From assembly GCF_008042075.1 (NCBI RefSeq), contig NZ_RDBN01000005.1, positions 978,862 through 1,013,805 of the forward strand: a stretch of DNA of 34,944 nt, in the 5' to 3' direction. Of the stretch, positions 16,250 to 24,021 are shown piece by piece. Both the position numbers and the translations under genes were made by a program. How positions within the stretch are numbered: position 1 is the stretch's first letter; each line of letters opens with the position of its first letter. The DNA is from Streptomyces sp. UW30 (GTDB lineage Bacteria > Actinomycetota > Actinomycetes > Streptomycetales > Streptomycetaceae). The notes under the pieces were generated by a model that searched no databases, was not told the origin of the DNA, and saw nothing but the letters and a program-made list of their open reading frames with translations.

Positions 16250-17833
16250 ATGACCGTTTTGGATGAGGCACCGGGTGAGCCGATCGACGCCCGCGGGCGG
16301 ACGGCCGAGCTGCACGAGATCCGTGCGCAGGCGCTGGCCGGCCCGAGCGAGAAGGCGACCGCGGCGCAGCACGCCAAGGGCAAGCTGACCGCCCGGGAGC
16401 GCATCGAGCTGCTCCTGGACCCGGGTTCCTTCCGGGAGGTCGAGCAGCTGCGCCGGCACCGGGCCCAGGGGTTCGGCCTGGAGGCCAAGAAGCCGTACAC
16501 CGACGGTGTCATCACCGGCTGGGGCACGGTGGAGGGCCGCACGGTCTTCGTGTACGCGCACGACTTCCGGATCTTCGGCGGCGCGCTGGGCGAGGCCCAC
16601 GCCACGAAGATCCACAAGATCATGGACATGGCCATCGCGGCCGGTGCTCCGCTGGTCTCCCTCAACGACGGCGCGGGCGCCCGTATCCAGGAGGGCGTCT
16701 CGGCCCTCGCCGGCTACGGCGGCATCTTCCAGCGCAACACCAAGGCGTCGGGCGTCATCCCGCAGATCAGCGTGATGCTCGGTCCGTGCGCGGGTGGCGC
16801 GGCCTACAGCCCCGCCCTCACCGACTTCGTGTTCATGGTCCGCGAGACCTCGCAGATGTTCATCACCGGCCCGGACGTGGTGAAGGCCGTGACCGGCGAG
16901 GAGATCACCCAGAACGGCCTGGGCGGCGCGGACGTCCACGCCGAGACCTCCGGTGTCTGCCACTTCGCGTACGACGACGAGGAGACGTGCATCGCCGAGG
17001 TGCGCTACCTGCTGTCGATGCTCCCGCAGAACAACCGCGAGAACCCGCCCCGGGCCGAGTCCACGGACGCGCCCGACCGCCGCAGCGAGGTGCTCCTCGA
17101 CCTGGTCCCGGCGGACGGCAACCGGCCGTACGACATGGCCAAGGTCATCGAGGAGATCGTCGACGACGGCGAGTACCTGGAGGTCCACGAGCGCTGGGCG
17201 CGCAACATCATCTGCGCGCTGGCCCGGCTCGACGGCCAGGTGGTCGGCATCGTGGCCAACCAGCCGCAGTCCCTCGCCGGCGTTCTGGACATCGAGGCGT
17301 CGGAAAAAGCTGCGCGCTTTGTCCAGATGTGTGACGCTTTTAACATCCCGATCGTCACTTTCCTGGACGTCCCCGGGTTCCTTCCGGGCGTCGACCAGGA
17401 GCACGGCGGAATCATCCGCCACGGAGCGAAGCTGCTCTACGCCTACTGCAACGCGACCGTCCCGCGGATCTCGCTGATCCTGCGCAAGGCATACGGAGGT
17501 GCGTACATCGTCATGGACAGCCAGTCCATCGGTGCGGACCTCACCTACGCCTGGCCGACGAACGAGATCGCCGTGATGGGCGCGGAGGGCGCGGCCAACG
17601 TCATCTTCCGCCGGCAGATCGCCGAGGCCGAGGACCCCGAGGTCATGCGGGCGCGCATGGTCAAGGAGTACAAGTCCGAGCTCATGCACCCCTACTACGC
17701 GGCCGAGCGCGGTCTGGTCGACGACGTGATCGACCCCGCCGAGACGCGCGAAGTACTCGTCAAGTCCCTGGCGATGCTGCACACCAAGCACGCCGATCTG
17801 CCGTCCCGCAAGCACGGCAACCCCCCGCAGTAA
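16250..17833 (+). CDS. accB: acyl-CoA carboxylase carboxyltransferase (beta) subunit AccB
   Basis: The 527-aa subunit transfers carboxyl from biotin of the alpha subunit to acetyl-, propionyl- or butyryl-CoA, giving malonyl-CoA and relatives for fatty acids and polyketides. Both crotonase-like halves are complete: the N-half oxyanion region is DGAGARIQEGVSALAGYGG, the C-half region is FLDVPGFLPG...RKAYGGAYIVMD. The residue after GGAY is Ile420; in PccB the matching residue is Asp422 and sets propionyl-CoA preference, while AccB has Ile. This supports accB. AAGG lies seven bases before the ATG. accE follows 46 bases downstream. The biotinylated alpha subunit is not in the window. Confidence 0.92.
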   Translation: MTVLDEAPGEPIDARGRTAELHEIRAQALAGPSEKATAAQHAKGKLTARERIELLLDPGSFREVEQLRRHRAQGFGLEAKKPYTDGVITGWGTVEGRTVFVYAHDFRIFGGALGEAHATKIHKIMDMAIAAGAPLVSLNDGAGARIQEGVSALAGYGGIFQRNTKASGVIPQISVMLGPCAGGAAYSPALTDFVFMVRETSQMFITGPDVVKAVTGEEITQNGLGGADVHAETSGVCHFAYDDEETCIAEVRYLLSMLPQNNRENPPRAESTDAPDRRSEVLLDLVPADGNRPYDMAKVIEEIVDDGEYLEVHERWARNIICALARLDGQVVGIVANQPQSLAGVLDIEASEKAARFVQMCDAFNIPIVTFLDVPGFLPGVDQEHGGIIRHGAKLLYAYCNATVPRISLILRKAYGGAYIVMDSQSIGADLTYAWPTNEIAVMGAEGAANVIFRRQIAEAEDPEVMRARMVKEYKSELMHPYYAAERGLVDDVIDPAETREVLVKSLAMLHTKHADLPSRKHGNPPQ

Positions 17834-17879
17834 CCCACCGGTACCGCTGCGGAAACTTCTCTCACGGAGACTGACACCC

Positions 17880-18071
17880 ATGAACCTCCCTGATATCCGC
17901 GTCGAGAAGGGCCACGCCGAGCCCGAGGAAGTCGCCGCCATCACGGCGATCCTCCTGGCCCGCGCCGCCGCCCAGCCGACGCCCGCGCCGACCCACCGCG
18001 GCCGCGCGAAGGCCGGCTGGCGCCGCCTGGAGCGCGAGCCCGGCTTCCGGGCGCCGCACAGCTGGCGCTGA
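17880..18071 (+). CDS. accE: acyl-CoA carboxylase epsilon subunit AccE
   Basis: The 63-residue protein starts MNLPDIRVEKGHAEPEEVAA. It has the actinobacterial epsilon-subunit pattern: a G-x-AEPEEVAAITAIL helix followed by a Pro/Ala linker and a basic tail ending FRAPHSWR. Such subunits bind the AccB hexamer and the alpha subunit and raise activity. CGGAGA lies upstream of the ATG. It is close behind accB, in the same transcription unit, and ahead of a strong terminator. Confidence 0.9.
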   Translation: MNLPDIRVEKGHAEPEEVAAITAILLARAAAQPTPAPTHRGRAKAGWRRLEREPGFRAPHSWR

Positions 18072-18085
18072 GTTCCTGAGTTCGG

Positions 18086-18123
18086 CCACGGCCCCGTGCT
18101 CCTTCGGGAGGGCGGGGCCGTGG
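18086..18123 (+). terminator. strong terminator after accBE
   Basis: CCACGGCCCCG (18086-18096) pairs with CGGGGCCGTGG (18113-18123). Inside the loop CTCC TTCG GGAG makes a second stable stem. A short T/G run follows. Confidence 0.8.
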
Positions 18124-18238
18124 TGTGTGTCCAGCCGACCGTGACCTCCACGCCGGGGAAGTTCAGCGCGCGTTCCAGTCCGTCAGCTCGCCCGTGAAGG
18201 CGCCGCGGGCCCTCGGTGTCCCTCGGTCTCCCCGTCGC

Positions 18239-18689
18239 TCATGTCGGCCCGCAGACGGGGCCGTCCAGGCTCTCGCTGACCAGTTCCAGACAGCGCCGCC
18301 GGAACACCGTGTCCTGATCCGTGCCGTCCGGCGCGAACAGGGGGCGGTCCGGGAGCCGTTCGAGGATGCGGGCCACCTCACCGCCCAGCGTGGACGTCCG
18401 CACCAGCAGCTCCGCCGCCGCCCGCTCCTCGAATACCGGCAGGCTGCGCACGATCCGGACGTAGCACTCCACGCACTCGGTGAACAGCCGCTCGTACAGG
18501 CTGCTTTCGGCCTCGCAAGGACCCACCGGCACGCTCCAGGGAAGGCTCCAGACGGTCCGACACCGCGTCGGCGATCTGCTCGAACTGCCGCTTCACACTC
18601 CGCGAGAACTTCACCCCGGGCATCCGCACCCGGGCCGGCTCCTCCAGGGACAGATGGCGCAAACGACTTACGGCCCCCATCCCTCCCAC
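18239..18689 (-). pseudogene. decayed gene: N-terminal fragment of a possible NACHT/STAND-type protein
   Basis: Two adjacent minus-strand frames each look genuine over part of their length. The upstream one (from about 18680) contains RVRMPGVKFSRSVKRQFEQI then ADAVSDRLEPSLERAG. The downstream one (to 18239) contains SSLYERLFTECVECYVRIVR, FEERAAAELLVR, and ILERLPDRPLFAPDGTDQD. They join out of frame near 18525. I recall this pairing as the N-terminal region of large Streptomyces NACHT-type NTPases, with about 60 residues more between the blocks. If so, an internal deletion and loss of everything after the N-domain have occurred. It lies between accE and conservon I and is probably non-functional. 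The family call is from memory. Confidence 0.45.
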
Positions 18690-18735
18690 AGGAGGAACGA
18701 GGGCCGCAACCGAAGCGTGCCGGAGAGGCGGGCCG

Positions 18736-19317
18736 CTAGCGCAGGCGGGCCATCAGGGCGTGCTCGACCAGGGTGATCAGCGCCGACTTGGCGTCCGCGC
18801 GGTGGCGGGCGTCCGTCGTGATGATCGGGGTGTCGGGGCCGATCTGCAGGGCCTCGCGCACCTCGTCCGGGTTGTACGGCTGGTTGCCGTCGAAGCCGTT
18901 GAGGGCGATGACGAAGGGGAGACCCGAGTTCTCGAAGTAGTCGACCGCGGGGAAGCAGTCCGCGAGACGGCGGGTGTCCACGAGCACGATCGCGCCGATC
19001 GCGCCGCGCACCAGGTCGTCCCACATGAACCAGAAGCGGTCCTGGCCGGGCGTACCGAAGAGGTACAGGATCAGGTCCTGGTCCAGGGTGATACGGCCGA
19101 AGTCCATGGCGACCGTGGTGGTCGTCTTGTCCCCGGTGTGGGTGAGGTCGTCGATGCCCGCCGAAGCTGACGTCATCACGGCCTCTGTGCGCAGCGGGTT
19201 GATCTCCGAGACGGCGCCGACGAACGTGGTCTTGCCCACGCCGAAGCCGCCCGCCACCACGATCTTCGCGGACGTGGTGGAGCGGGAAGGACCGCCGCTA
19301 GAGCTTGCGAAGTCCAC
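18736..19317 (-). CDS. cvnD: conservon I small GTPase CvnD
   Basis: This encodes 193 aa. The P-loop GFGVGKTT lies at residues 24-31 and the switch II region is LFGTPGQDRFWFMW. The usual NKxD is replaced by NGFD (ALNGFDGNQPY), as in other CvnD proteins. It is a Ras-like switch thought to associate with CvnA/B/C at the membrane. GTG 19317 lies inside cvnC, overlapping by 20 bases, so translation is coupled. The protein is almost identical to the conservon II CvnD (24022-24597), with differences mainly in the first 13 residues. By position next to accE this may correspond to cvn2 of S. coelicolor (from memory). Confidence 0.93.
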   Translation of the reverse strand: MDFASSSGGPSRSTTSAKIVVAGGFGVGKTTFVGAVSEINPLRTEAVMTSASAGIDDLTHTGDKTTTTVAMDFGRITLDQDLILYLFGTPGQDRFWFMWDDLVRGAIGAIVLVDTRRLADCFPAVDYFENSGLPFVIALNGFDGNQPYNPDEVREALQIGPDTPIITTDARHRADAKSALITLVEHALMARLR

Positions 19318-19870
19318 TGAGCACCCTTTCGAGCAGTGTCACGTCTGGCTGGCCGCCGGCGTTCTCGTCGCCGCCGGGCTGATGGATCGCGACCAGTCCC
19401 GCCTCCGCCAAGTCGGCGACGAGGATCCTGGCCACGCCGAGAGGGATCGTCAGCAGGGCCGAGACCTCGGCGACCGACTTGATCTCACGGCAGAGGTTGC
19501 AGATGCGCTGATGCTCGGGCAGTTGGCCCTGCATCTGATGCGGCTGCGCGGTGGTGTGCACCAGTGCCTCGATGGCGAGCTGGTAGCGCGGGCGCGTCCG
19601 GCCGCCGGTCATGGCGTACGGGCGCACCAGGGGGTTGTTCGACGCCCCTGCGGGCGCCGGCTCAGGGGTGCGTCGCTGCGGCTGCACCGGCTGAATACGC
19701 GGGGCCGGCGGCTGGTCGTACGGCGAGGGCCCGGGGCCCTGCGGCATGTACGGCTGCCGCTGGCTCGGCGTGGAGGGGAAGTTGTACCGGTTCTGGGAAC
19801 CGTCGTTCTGGCCCTGGGCAGGGCCGTACGACCAGTTGCCCGATGACGAACCGTCTGGGGGTGTTGCCAC
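19298..19870 (-). CDS. cvnC: conservon I DUF742 protein CvnC with long Pro/Gln-rich N-terminus
   Basis: From GTG 19870 (GGAGGAG close upstream) the product is 190 aa. Residues 1-80 are disordered and rich in Pro, Gln, Ser and Tyr (QRQPYMPQGPGPSPYDQPPA). The DUF742 domain starts at NPLVRPYAMTGGRTRPRYQL. It has two conserved cysteines in HQRICNLCREIKSVAEVSA and a winged-helix-like section (LLTIPLGVARILVADLAEAG) ending LLERVLSGLRKL. CvnC is a partner of CvnA and CvnD in the membrane complex. The N-terminal extension is absent from CvnC of conservon II. The stop overlaps the cvnD start. Confidence 0.9.
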   Translation of the reverse strand: MATPPDGSSSGNWSYGPAQGQNDGSQNRYNFPSTPSQRQPYMPQGPGPSPYDQPPAPRIQPVQPQRRTPEPAPAGASNNPLVRPYAMTGGRTRPRYQLAIEALVHTTAQPHQMQGQLPEHQRICNLCREIKSVAEVSALLTIPLGVARILVADLAEAGLVAIHQPGGDENAGGQPDVTLLERVLSGLRKL

Positions 19871-19964
19871 TTTCTCTCCTCCTCCGACTGTGCCTGGCAC
19901 CCATCATGTGGAGCCGCGTCCCGAAACCTTACGGCCACGGGACGCCAAAACGCACCGCTGTCTG

Positions 19965-20387
19965 TTAGTTGAGCAGGCTCCCTTGGAGCTCCGCACGCAG
20001 ATCCGGGGTCAGGACCGTACCGGCACGGTCGACCAGAAGCGCCATCTCGTACCCAATGAGGCCGATGTCCGCCTCGGGATGTGCGAGCACCGCGAGCGAC
20101 GATCCGTCGGAGATGGACATGAGGAAGAGGAATCCTCGCTCCATCTCCACAACCGTCTGGTTCACGCTCCCGCCCTCGAAGATTCGGGAGGCGCCTGCCG
20201 TCAGAGACGTCAGACCGGAGGCGACGGCCGCGAGCTGGTCGGCGCGGTCGCGCGGAAAGCCTTCGGACATCGCCAGAAGGAGTCCGTCGGCGGAGACCAC
20301 CACCGTGTGCGACACCCCGGGGGTGTTGTCCACGAAGTTGGTGATCAACCAGTTCAGGTTCTGTGCCGCCTGGCTCATCGGGCTCAC
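19965..20387 (-). CDS. cvnB: conservon I roadblock/LC7 protein CvnB
   Basis: The 140-aa product begins VSPMSQAAQNLNWLITNFVD and spans one roadblock/LC7 domain (VSHTVVVSADGLLLAMSEGF...LAVLAHPEADIGLIGYEMAL). Such domains bind small GTPases, here probably CvnD. GTG 20387 lies seven bases from AGGAG and one base after the cvnA stop. ATG 20378 is the alternative but is 16 bases from that site. Conservon II has the same spacing with a TTG, supporting the non-ATG start in both. Confidence 0.9.
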   Translation of the reverse strand: MSPMSQAAQNLNWLITNFVDNTPGVSHTVVVSADGLLLAMSEGFPRDRADQLAAVASGLTSLTAGASRIFEGGSVNQTVVEMERGFLFLMSISDGSSLAVLAHPEADIGLIGYEMALLVDRAGTVLTPDLRAELQGSLLN

Positions 20388-20388
20388 A

Positions 20389-23300
20389 CTAACGCTCCTG
20401 GTTGTAGGTGCTGTCAGGACCGAAGCCCTGGCCGTTCGTTTCACTTCCCGCACTGCGACCCCGCTGGACACCGCGGCGCAGGTTGCTCAGCCTGCCCCGG
20501 ACGTCCTCGGGAGCGCGGGAGACCTGTGGGCCGCCCTGGGGGGTGGCTGCGGCGGCTCCCTCGACCAGGTTGGCCTTGGGAACCCGCCGGGGCAGGCCGG
20601 AGGAGGTGACCCCGCCCGCCTTGGGCTTACGGAGCTGCGAGGCCTGCTGCCAGCGGTCGTCGTTCTGAGAACGCCAGCTGTCGCCGTTGCTGTCCGGTGT
20701 GGGGGCCGGCGACTCCTGCCGCGCGGGCCGTGCGCCGTTGGTGCCGTTCGCGAGGGAACCGCGGCGCGGAAGCCCGGCGTCGGTCATCGTGTGGCCGGCG
20801 GACGGGGCCGCTCCCGGACGGTCGAAGCCTACGCGGTCGCGCTCACTCGCGTCATCGACCTGCGCGGATTCCGCTTGCGGAGCGTACTGGTCCTGCTGTC
20901 CGCCCCGGTAGCCGTCCTGCTGCGGCCAGTCGTCCTGGTGACGCCGCTGCTCGAAGGCCGTGAAGCTCTCCGGAGCGGAGGCACTGGCAGGCGCGGGCTC
21001 CTCCTGGGCCGGCTCCGCATAGGAGGGCTCGGGGTAGCCGCCGCCGGACGAGAAGGTGTCGTTGCGCGGCAGGCCGCCGTTCGGCGCGTAGTACGTGTCG
21101 TCGTACGCCGGGCGCTGTTCCTCGTAGGACGGCATCTGCGGCTCGTCGTACGCCGCCTGCTGCTGCTCCTCGTACGACTGCTGCCGGTCGTAGCCCTGGG
21201 GCTGCTCCGGGAAGCCGTTCTGCCGGTTGTCGTAGGAGGGCTGTGCGGGGAAGTCGTCTGCGTAGGCAGGCAGCTCAGGGGTGTCCTGGCCGTGCGCCTG
21301 GGCCTCCAGGGCCGCTCGGCGCTCCTCGCGCATCAGGGAGCGGCCGACGGGGTCCAGGTCGCGCAGGTCGTCCGGGACCTCGGTGTAGCGGCTGTCGTCG
21401 AAGCCGAGCTCGGCGGCCGTGCGCATCGGCTGGCCGAAGTTCTCACCCTGGAAGCTCTGCTCCGCCATGATCTGCTCGGGGATGATCTGCGAGACGGTGA
21501 ACTCGTCCTGGGCCGGCTGGTGGTCGCCGCCACCACCGTGCGTGATCGCGTCCGGCAGCATGACCAGGGAGGTCGTGCCGGCCTGCTCACCGGAGGGGCG
21601 CAGCTGGACCCGGATGCCGTGCCGGTCGGACAGCCGGCCGACCACGAACAGGCCCATGCGCTGGGATATCGCGGCGTCGACGGTCGGCGGGTTGGCCAGC
21701 TTGTGGTTGATGTCCGCGAAGTCCTCCGCGGTGAGGCCGATGCCCTTGTCGTGGATCTCGATCATGACGCGACCGTCGGGGAGACGGGTGGCCGTCACAC
21801 GAACCTTGGTCTGCGGGGAGGAGAACGTCGTCGCGTTCTCCAGCAGCTCGGCGAGCAGGTGCACGAGGTCGGTCACGGCGCGGCCGTGGATCTCGGCCTC
21901 CGGGACGCCGGAGAGCTCGATGCGCTCGTACTGCTCCACCTCGGAGGAGGCGGCGCGCAGCACGTCGACCAGCGGGACCGGCTGGTCCCAGCGGCGGCCG
22001 GGCTCCTCGCCGGCGAGGACCAGGAGGTTCTCGCCGTTGCGGCGCATACGGGTCGCGAGGTGGTCCAGGCGGAAGAGGTTCTCCAGCTGGTCCGGGTCGG
22101 CCTCGTTGTTCTCCAGGTCGGTGATCAGGGTCAGCTGGCCCTCGATCAGCGACTGGTTGCGGCGCGACAGGTTGGTGAAGATCGCGTTGATGTTGCCCCG
22201 CAGCAGGGCCTGCTCGGCGGCGAGCCGGACGGCCTCGCGGTGGACCTGGTCGAAGGCGCGGGCGACCTCGCCGATCTCGTCCCGGGTGTTGATCGGGATC
22301 GGGGCGACGCGGGTGTCCACGCGGCCGGGGTCGGTGCGCGAGAGCTGGTCGACCAGCATCGGCAGACGCTGCTCGGCGATACCGAAGGCGGCGTTGCGCA
22401 GCTGGCGCATCGCACGGGACATCTGGCGGGCCACCATGCCGGCCAGGATGAACGCGGCGAGCAGGGCGACCACGACGGCGGCGCCGGTGATCAGGGCGTC
22501 GCGCTTGGCGTCGTCCGAGATCGCGGCCGCCTCCTGCACCGCGGTGTCGGCGAGGCCGGTCTCGAGGTCGCGGTAGGCGTTGTACTTGAGGGTGTTGACC
22601 GCCCACCAGTTCTCGGCGGTGATGCCCTGCTGGGCCAGCGCGGCGCGCTCGCTCGTGTCAGTGGAGCTCAGCTGGGACAGCGCCCCGACCATCTTGACCG
22701 GGTCGGACGGCGGCGGCACGTAGTCGGGGTCCTTCTGCTTGGCCGCCGTGGCCAGCGCGACGCCCTCGGCCTGGATCTCCTTCTTGGCGTCCTCGAGCTT
22801 CTGGATGTCCTGCTCGGTGCCACCGCTCGTGTACTCCTGGATGGCGATGCCCTCCAGGTAGGCGTACGAGGAGAGGGCGATGCGCTGCCTGGCCAGGTCC
22901 GTGGCCTTGGGGCCCGGCTTGACCAGCATGTGCATACCGATGGAGCGCTCCAGCGAGAGCGCGCCCTTGGTGAGGGAGATGGCGTAGACGGTACGGCCGT
23001 AGCTGGTGATGTTGCCGGTGCCGAGACCCAGCTCGTTGGAGAACTCCAGCAGGCGGTGCTCGACCCCGACGTAGCCCTCTTCGGTCTTGACGCCGGTGAG
23101 CTTGTCGGTGTAGGCGGCCGCGCGGAGCTCGGTCAGGTCCGGCTCCACCTCGCGGAAGCGCTCCAGACGGCGCTCCAGGTTGGCCCGGTCCGGCATGTTC
23201 TGGGCGGCCTCGTCGAAGGCGTCGGCGGCCTTGTCGGTGGCGGCACGCGCCTTGACGACCGTCGGGTCGTCCTCGCCCTTGCCCTGGAGGAGGGGCGCGG

Positions 23301-23634
23301 CGGTCGTGTCACGCTCGACCAGCAGGGCGTCGCCGTAGGTCAGGGCGGCGGCCACCAGACGCGCGGTGTTCTCCGCGTCCTCGGCCTCCTGCCAGGTGTC
23401 GATCGAGCTCTTCACCTGGAAGCCGCCCATGACAAGGCCGACCATCACGGGTATGAGCAGGATCGCGTTCAGCCGGGTCGGCACGCGCCAGTTGCGCGGG
23501 GAGAGACGGCCGCCGCTTGGGGCCGGCGGCGCCGTTGGTTCCGATCCGGGCACATGGGCAGGCGCCGCTCCGCGCGGCGGCGGGGTGAAGTTGCCCCGGG
23601 CCGACGGCTCGGGACTGCTCTTGCTTCGCCTCAC
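20389..23634 (-). CDS. cvnA: conservon I sensor-kinase-like membrane protein CvnA
   Basis: The 1081-aa product starts at GTG 23634. It has a short cytoplasmic N-tail and a membrane helix at about 57-75 (AILLIPVMVGLVMGG). An extracellular nitrate/nitrite-sensor-type helical domain (about 76-375) follows, then a second helix (about 378-403, VVVALLAAFILAGMV) and HAMP. The HATPase region has the N-box ELLENATTFSSP, G1 HDKGIGL and G2 GLFVVGRLSDRHG. A recognisable phosphoacceptor histidine box is not evident. The last 350 residues are low-complexity, with Tyr/Gln/Glu-rich clusters (YEEQQQAAYDEPQMPSYEEQ), and end with a conserved GLPRRVPKANLV...RAPEDVRGRLSNLRRG. It is the ligand-sensing and scaffold part of the conservon. 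Confidence 0.93.
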   Translation of the reverse strand: MRRSKSSPEPSARGNFTPPPRGAAPAHVPGSEPTAPPAPSGGRLSPRNWRVPTRLNAILLIPVMVGLVMGGFQVKSSIDTWQEAEDAENTARLVAAALTYGDALLVERDTTAAPLLQGKGEDDPTVVKARAATDKAADAFDEAAQNMPDRANLERRLERFREVEPDLTELRAAAYTDKLTGVKTEEGYVGVEHRLLEFSNELGLGTGNITSYGRTVYAISLTKGALSLERSIGMHMLVKPGPKATDLARQRIALSSYAYLEGIAIQEYTSGGTEQDIQKLEDAKKEIQAEGVALATAAKQKDPDYVPPPSDPVKMVGALSQLSSTDTSERAALAQQGITAENWWAVNTLKYNAYRDLETGLADTAVQEAAAISDDAKRDALITGAAVVVALLAAFILAGMVARQMSRAMRQLRNAAFGIAEQRLPMLVDQLSRTDPGRVDTRVAPIPINTRDEIGEVARAFDQVHREAVRLAAEQALLRGNINAIFTNLSRRNQSLIEGQLTLITDLENNEADPDQLENLFRLDHLATRMRRNGENLLVLAGEEPGRRWDQPVPLVDVLRAASSEVEQYERIELSGVPEAEIHGRAVTDLVHLLAELLENATTFSSPQTKVRVTATRLPDGRVMIEIHDKGIGLTAEDFADINHKLANPPTVDAAISQRMGLFVVGRLSDRHGIRVQLRPSGEQAGTTSLVMLPDAITHGGGGDHQPAQDEFTVSQIIPEQIMAEQSFQGENFGQPMRTAAELGFDDSRYTEVPDDLRDLDPVGRSLMREERRAALEAQAHGQDTPELPAYADDFPAQPSYDNRQNGFPEQPQGYDRQQSYEEQQQAAYDEPQMPSYEEQRPAYDDTYYAPNGGLPRNDTFSSGGGYPEPSYAEPAQEEPAPASASAPESFTAFEQRRHQDDWPQQDGYRGGQQDQYAPQAESAQVDDASERDRVGFDRPGAAPSAGHTMTDAGLPRRGSLANGTNGARPARQESPAPTPDSNGDSWRSQNDDRWQQASQLRKPKAGGVTSSGLPRRVPKANLVEGAAAATPQGGPQVSRAPEDVRGRLSNLRRGVQRGRSAGSETNGQGFGPDSTYNQER

Positions 23635-23845
23635 TCGACCAACAACCTTCCGGCGGGGTCGGCACCAACGTTGTGCCGCAGTGTCTCAGAGCCCAGTTCG
23701 CCATCGAGTACGTGCTACTGCTGAGTACGTCTTTGACTATTGGGCAGTTCTCGCATTCCAGCACGTCGGCGTGCCCTCTTCCAAACAGTGGAAGGAGCAC
23801 ATTCCGAGTGATGTAAGCCCTAGATAAAACGGTCATAAAGAGCGA

Positions 23846-23869
23846 GCCCCGTCAAAAGACGGGGCTTTT
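23846..23869 (+). terminator. canonical intrinsic terminator, plus-strand orientation, no known upstream gene
   Basis: GCCCCGTC, AAAA, GACGGGGC, then TTTT: a perfect 8-pair stem with a tetraloop and a T-run on the plus strand. On the minus strand only TCGCTCTTT follows. It faces the plus strand, yet the nearest plus-strand gene is more than 5 kb upstream. It may end an unannotated small RNA, or serve as a second stop for conservon II transcripts. Confidence 0.7.
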
Positions 23870-23944
23870 GTACGCGCAGCGAGACCGCTTGACCGCGACG
23901 AGTGGCCGTACCACCCGATTCCTCTGCCGAAACGTTATGAACAA

Positions 23945-23980
23945 CGGAGCCGACCGTGTCAAAGGCCACAGCCGGCTCCG
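23945..23980 (-). terminator. hairpin downstream of conservon II
   Basis: CGGAGCCG (23945-23952) pairs with CGGCTCCG (23973-23980) around a 20-base loop, 41 bases beyond the cvnD stop at 24022. The long loop lowers confidence. It may act with the hairpin at 23846-23869. Confidence 0.4.
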
Positions 23981-24021
23981 GCACATCTACGACAACTGCC
24001 GTATGTCGCTACCGACTTGCC

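Larger units (their letters stand above)
23635..24021. other. inter-conservon spacer (387 bases)
   Basis: No gene is convincing on either strand. The spacer holds the upstream region of cvnA (conservon I), the terminator at 23846-23869, and a hairpin after cvnD of conservon II at 23945-23980. It also holds two direct copies of GAGTACGT at 23706-23713 and 23723-23730, 17 bases apart, 72-96 bases upstream of the cvnA start. The tandem repeats could be a regulator site. The AT-rich stretch 23815-23842 is unusual for the window. Confidence 0.5.

Noticed and set aside
18125..18739. Plus-strand frame opposite the decayed fragment
   Set aside because: Arg/Pro/His-rich shadow composition and no start site; minus-strand frames show recognisable helical domains.
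19969..23724. A very long open frame (about 1250 codons) on the plus strand
   Set aside because: It is the antisense shadow of cvnA/cvnB of conservon I. High-GC codon bias removes stops opposite real genes, and its composition (Val/Arg/Gly) is unlike a protein.
23309..23836. A possible minus-strand gene in the cvnA leader starting MTVLSRAYITRNVLL
   Set aside because: Its codons lack G/C third-position bias upstream of 23640, and further on it runs out of frame inside cvnA; no ribosome-binding site.
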